From Branchiostoma floridae (Eukaryota > Chordata > Leptocardii > Amphioxiformes > Branchiostomatidae), in NCBI RefSeq assembly GCF_000003815.2, contig NC_049981.1, positions 24,443,675 to 24,507,674 on the forward strand: a stretch of DNA of 64,000 nt. The letters run 5' to 3'. Every line of letters begins with the position of its first letter. Position 1 is the first letter of the stretch. Under the pieces are notes generated by a model, which was not told the origin of the DNA, did not search any database, and saw only the letters and a program-made list of their open reading frames with translations. Shown piece by piece: positions 61,101-64,000 of the stretch. A program made the translations under genes and the position numbers.

Positions 61101-64000
61101 TCCGATAAATCCGACTGATTATATCCAAACTATATTATATGTATAGTAAACTAAATGAGTTACTCTGTCTTCCAGGTTACATAAAATTGGTTGAAATTTA
61201 TGTGTAAAACATTGCCAGTAAACTGAACAAAAAGGGGGTGCTACTTTCAGAAGTAGAGTTATCGCGCGCCCGTGTGTGTGTGTGTGTGTGTGTGCGTGTG
61301 TGTGTGCCTGTCCGTCTGTCTGTCTGTGGTTGAACACAATAGTAAATGTAGAAATGTTCGCGGTGGTGTTATGTTCCCGGTTTTCGCGTTGCTAATTCAC
61401 ACCACCGCGAATACTTTCCATTACAGTATGTGACTAAAGAAGATGGCGCTACCGCGAACTCAAAACCACCGCGAGCACTCCATTTTCCCGCTACCGCGAA
61501 TTCAAATACCCGCGAACTTTGATGCATTTACAGTATCTCCAGAAAGCCTGGGTGATCAAGTCACCAGCTAGGATACATAAAAACGTAAAAGTAGGTCGAT
61601 TGCCATACAACAGTGGCATGCCAAACAGCCGGTGTAAACAAAACACCACGATGATGTCCGGCACTTGTTACTCTGTGACCCTGGAGGGTAACCTCCAGTA
61701 ACAGAGTCTTGTAATCACTTTGTGCGTTGAGTGTTCGCACCTATATCTCTATGTTCCGTATGCCGCAATCGCATGTGGATTGGCATGTCGTTTGTACTCG
61801 GTCGGGAAATGATGCACGTTATTTGTTTTTCCAACGTCCTTGGTCAGATTGATTCCAGTTCCCAACCTGACCTCAAAGGAGTAGGACGTGGCATGTCTTG
61901 AAGGCCCATTTCTCGAGTATGTTCAGCCGTTTTTACAGTATGTTCTGGCGAGTTCCGTACACAGCCCGACATATCTGAGTTCCAGCTCGAGCTGGTGTAA
62001 AACGTTTTGCTGCAGCCTATTGGCATCTCTTCCAAACTGTTCTGTAGTTTTGATCCTGACCAGCTCCTGCCAGACAGACCGGCCAATGTCGCTGCCCCCT
62101 CCCCCATTTCATTCGCCCTGCTGGAGTAACCGTTCTGACGAGCTGTCCTGTTCCCAGTTTGACCCGTTCTTGGTAGACCACATCATGCATTATCTTCCTG
62201 CATTTTTAGTTTGTTTCTCGTTTATGGAAGTATCGATCGTATGCCACATGTTTGCTTCGTTTTGATCAATTTAACTCGCATGTCTTTATATAGCATCTCT
62301 ACTTTTTTAAAAGTTTTTCTTTACTATCTTTGAACCTGTTCCCTAGCTTGATGGAATCAAGGAGGTTATACTTTTCATGTCTTTGATGTAACGCTTTTTG
62401 TACATTTTCTTGTTACAAGAAACTCTTTATTATTGTCTTGTTATTTCTGACTTTCTTTCACAGTGGTCATTAGAATTCCCTTTGTTTATGACATGAATAA
62501 AGATGTTCAGTAACATAGGTTGATTTGCTGTTTCCCTTTTTGTTAATTCTTTAATTGCTTTTATTTGCATGAGAAAGGTGGGCGTCCTCAACTTAGTCAA
62601 TTTATTCGTTACTTAGTACACCCCTACCCCTAGGTACACCATTCAGTTGAATGGTGGGCGTCTCCAACTTAGTCAATTTATTCGTTACTTAGTACACCCC
62701 TACCCCTAGGTACACCATTCAGTTGAATGGTGGGCGTCTCCAACTTAGTCAATTTATTCGTTACTTAGTACACCCCTACACCCAGGGACACCATACTATG
62801 TAATAGATTGTGAGAAGCAAAAGGTGCCCAGAACCCGGAGGAATAACAGGGACAATGTCCATGACATCTGTAAATGGACGGAGGCAGAGTTCCCGGCCCG
62901 CCACAGAGACGGCGGCAGCAATTTTCGTATGGGGGGATTGAACTATTGTTTCGGCACATGGAGCGCCGAATGCGCGACGCATTCCAAAAAAATTTAAAAA
63001 TCAAGACCCTCATTTTTGAGGGTTAACCCTCATCCTGCATTTTGGGCAAATTTTGCCGACCGACTAAGCTAGGTTGATTTTGACATTTTCATCAAATTAC
63101 ACATGATTATACTCGTAGCTTTGGCCTCCACCCCCAGAGCCCCGACATATTTTTACCATTTCGAGCTCTGAAGGCACGAGACGTTGCAATGTAAGTCCGG
63201 GAAAATTTTAAAATCTGGACCGTCTGAAACGCCATTTACTGCATTTTGAAGGGCAGATTTTGCCGTCAATCAAATGCCGATTTTGCAAATGCAGATTTTG
63301 CCGTCAATCAGATTTTGCCGTCAAGCTAAATCAAATGACATCTTATTAGAGAGAAAAGTTTTTTTGTGCGAAAACCCACGCCCCTAATATATTTTCGCCA
63401 TGTCATCGTGAGCGCCAAAGGCGCAAGCCGTCGCAATGGAGGTCCGGAGAAACCTCATTTTCTGCATGCTAGGAGAACTTTTTGCCCGACTAAGCTGTTT
63501 GACACTGAAATCTGTATGAGTGATAAAGTTTTGAGGGCGACGCTTCCGCAACATATTTTACCATGTTCAGAGCCGAAGGCCCGGAGGCTCGGAGAAATTT
63601 TGAAATCTGGACCCTTTGAAACGCCAATTCCTGCATTTTCAGGGGCTCTATCTGGCATTTGACTTCGTGTGTATAGCATAACGGGTTACGAAGAATTTCT
63701 TGGTGACGCTTAACGGTGAATTCGGGATAACAAATAACGATTAACGTTGAATTGAAACGACCAATAACGCTTCACGAAGAATATAACGATAACGATTAAC
63801 GTTGAATTAGAGCGGGCCAGTAACGATTAACGGTGAATTAAAATGGCTCGTAACGCTTAACGGAAAACAGGCATGCAGACCCTCTTGTAACTGAAACCTG
63901 TAACTCCCACCCCAAGCAGGTTGAAATCTCCTACCATTATAGTGGCGACAATGGAGAAGATGGCGTCGGCGTAGGCCTGAGGGCGCTCCGCAGGCGCAAG
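52154..64000 (-). CDS. TMEM175: TMEM175-like endolysosomal cation channel, gene B (extreme N terminus off the edge)
   Basis: A tandem paralogue of gene A with the same exon plan. Exons, 5' to 3': 64000(partial)-63935, 60852-60805, 60497-60403, 59811-59760, 59377-59342, 58899-58816, 58503-58426, 57688-57596, 57141-57063, 56779-56702, 56425-56371, 55976-55864, 55294-55260, 55117-55073, 54538-54476, 54165-54062, 53610-53527, 53048-52991, 52544-52485, 52300-52154. Phases agree with gene A at every junction. Repeat 1 reads ERPQAYADAIFSIVATIM and repeat 2 reads RTDGFSDGVYAIVATLIIL. Helices such as WFKLLIYAISFFLVSSSW and TSVAVQLNSGTVFLASIWLL are visible. The 48-residue C-tail from RCVGEHDPEKSP to the stop is acidic and polar, unlike gene A. 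Only a few N-terminal residues before LAPAERP are missing. Confidence 0.92.
54975..55018. repeat. Impure (CA)n microsatellite
   Basis: ACACAC runs with CACGCACGC interruptions in a TMEM175 gene B intron. Simple repeat. Confidence 0.85.
58185..58392. mobile_element. 208 bp MITE with perfect 23 bp TIRs
   Basis: 58185-58207 (TAAGTACGCATGCGCAGCGA then AAT) is an exact reverse complement of 58370-58392. The element ends TAAGTA...TACTTA, with a TT or TA-like context, and codes for nothing. It sits in TMEM175 gene B intron 7, with its right end only 33 bp from the donor of exon 58503-58426. It looks like a miniature inverted-repeat transposable element; superfamily not determined. Confidence 0.85.
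60264..60333. repeat. Inverted pair of GACAGCCAATCAGA boxes
   Basis: CTGACAGCCAATCAGA (60265-60280) and TCTGATTGGCTGACAG (60318-60333) form an inverted repeat with one mismatch around a 37 bp spacer, in a TMEM175 gene B intron. Each arm contains a CCAAT box. This could be a small foldback element or an internal promoter or enhancer; the sequence does not decide. Confidence 0.6.
61270..61327. repeat. (GT)n plus (GTCT)n microsatellite
   Basis: A GTGTGT run with one GC interruption followed by GTCTGTCTGTCTGT in TMEM175 gene B intron 1. Simple repeat. Confidence 0.9.
61341..61535. mobile_element. Small CCGCGAA-rich TIR element
   Basis: The left edge AGTAAATGTAGAAATGTTCG mirrors the right edge CGAACTTTGATGCATTTACA. 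The interior carries repeated ACCACCGCGAA-type boxes on both strands. Non-coding and GC-richer than its flank; a miniature element by structure. Confidence 0.65.
61536..62576. other. Intron 1 of TMEM175 gene B, moderately GC-rich block
   Basis: Contains weak open frames on both strands (for example 61888-62265) without splice sites or recognisable domains, and ends in an AATAAA near 62495. It may be a decayed retroelement or the remnant of a processed transcript. I do not call a gene. Confidence 0.35.
62577..62793. repeat. 76 bp tandem repeat, about 2.9 units
   Basis: GGTGGGCGTC starts units at 62577, 62653 and 62729. Each unit carries CTTAGTCAATTTATTCGTTA and the short palindrome CCATTCAGTTGAATGG at the junction. 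Units are almost identical, so expansion is recent. Confidence 0.9.
62880..63680. repeat. Interspersed repeat related to the 28 kb TIR element
   Basis: Contains GTCTGAAACGCCATTTACTG (63222-63241) and CTTTGAAACGCCAATTCCTG (63617-63636), matching the inverse of 28552-28580, plus repeated GCAGATTTTGCCGTCAATCA boxes at 63245-63320. Appears to be two degenerate copies of the interior of the 28 kb element without its arms. Confidence 0.65.
63690..63870. repeat. Degenerate TAACG(A/C)TTAACG minisatellite
   Basis: Repeated TAACGATTAACGTTGAATT and TAACGCTTAACGG-type units about 35-50 bp apart. It ends 65 bp before the first visible exon of TMEM175 gene B. Confidence 0.75.

Noticed and set aside
61844-62265. 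Overlapping open frames on both strands as a gene
   Set aside because: No splice sites, no recognisable domain and no similarity to other genes in the window; left as unclassified intron DNA.
1-64000. CRISPR arrays, operons or bacterial promoters
   Set aside because: Spliced eukaryotic genes fill the window; no direct-repeat/spacer array of the right form exists.

Overview
The window is animal nuclear DNA. Its genes have many small exons with GT-AG introns, 4 to 20 exons could be joined with consistent phase for most genes, and introns carry microsatellites and terminal-inverted-repeat (TIR) elements. Gene content (CHERP, ABCG2, TMEM175, a CARD plus B-box protein, a SABATH-type methyltransferase) and the compact repeat-rich introns suggest an invertebrate deuterostome. 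I think an amphioxus (Branchiostoma) is most likely; this is inferred from gene content and style, not proven.

Layout, left to right. (1) 728-10587, minus: CHERP, an SR-related splicing factor, N-terminal 16 exons; the G-patch end lies off the left edge. (2) 12310-23682, plus: an ABCG2-type half transporter, 16 coding exons that sum to 705 aa. It is head to head with CHERP across a 1.7 kb gap. (3) 23683-29478: 3' UTR and intergenic DNA with a roughly 160 bp tandem array and a TIR element. (4) 29479-31072, plus: a two-exon CARD plus B-box protein with an unrecognised C-terminal domain. (5) 31988-35416 (or a little further), minus: a SABATH-like carboxyl methyltransferase in at least 7 exons. 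(6) 37099-39060: a degenerate second copy of the CARD gene tail and its downstream DNA, broken by foldback and interspersed repeats. (7) 39493-50875, minus: a complete 20-exon TMEM175-like channel (490 aa). (8) 52154-64000, minus: a second, tandem TMEM175-like gene with matching exon structure, cut at its extreme N terminus by the window edge.

The genes do not form one pathway. CHERP acts in nuclear pre-mRNA splicing and ABCG2 in plasma-membrane efflux. TMEM175 proteins are endolysosomal cation channels, the CARD/B-box protein probably works in innate or death signalling, and the methyltransferase acts on small carboxylic acids. The CARD gene and the two TMEM175 genes show local duplication.

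Three observations stand out. First, two adjacent 90 bp exons of ABCG2 encode alternative versions of the same transmembrane helix, which lines the drug cavity in the human protein. Second, the end of CHERP exon 3 is multiplied into five further complete, in-frame 60 bp mini-exons separated by 58-65 bp introns. Third, the duplicated TMEM175 genes have diverged at the FSD filter/gate motif. Exon boundaries were read by eye from splice sites, protein similarity and phase; no alignment or transcript data were available.
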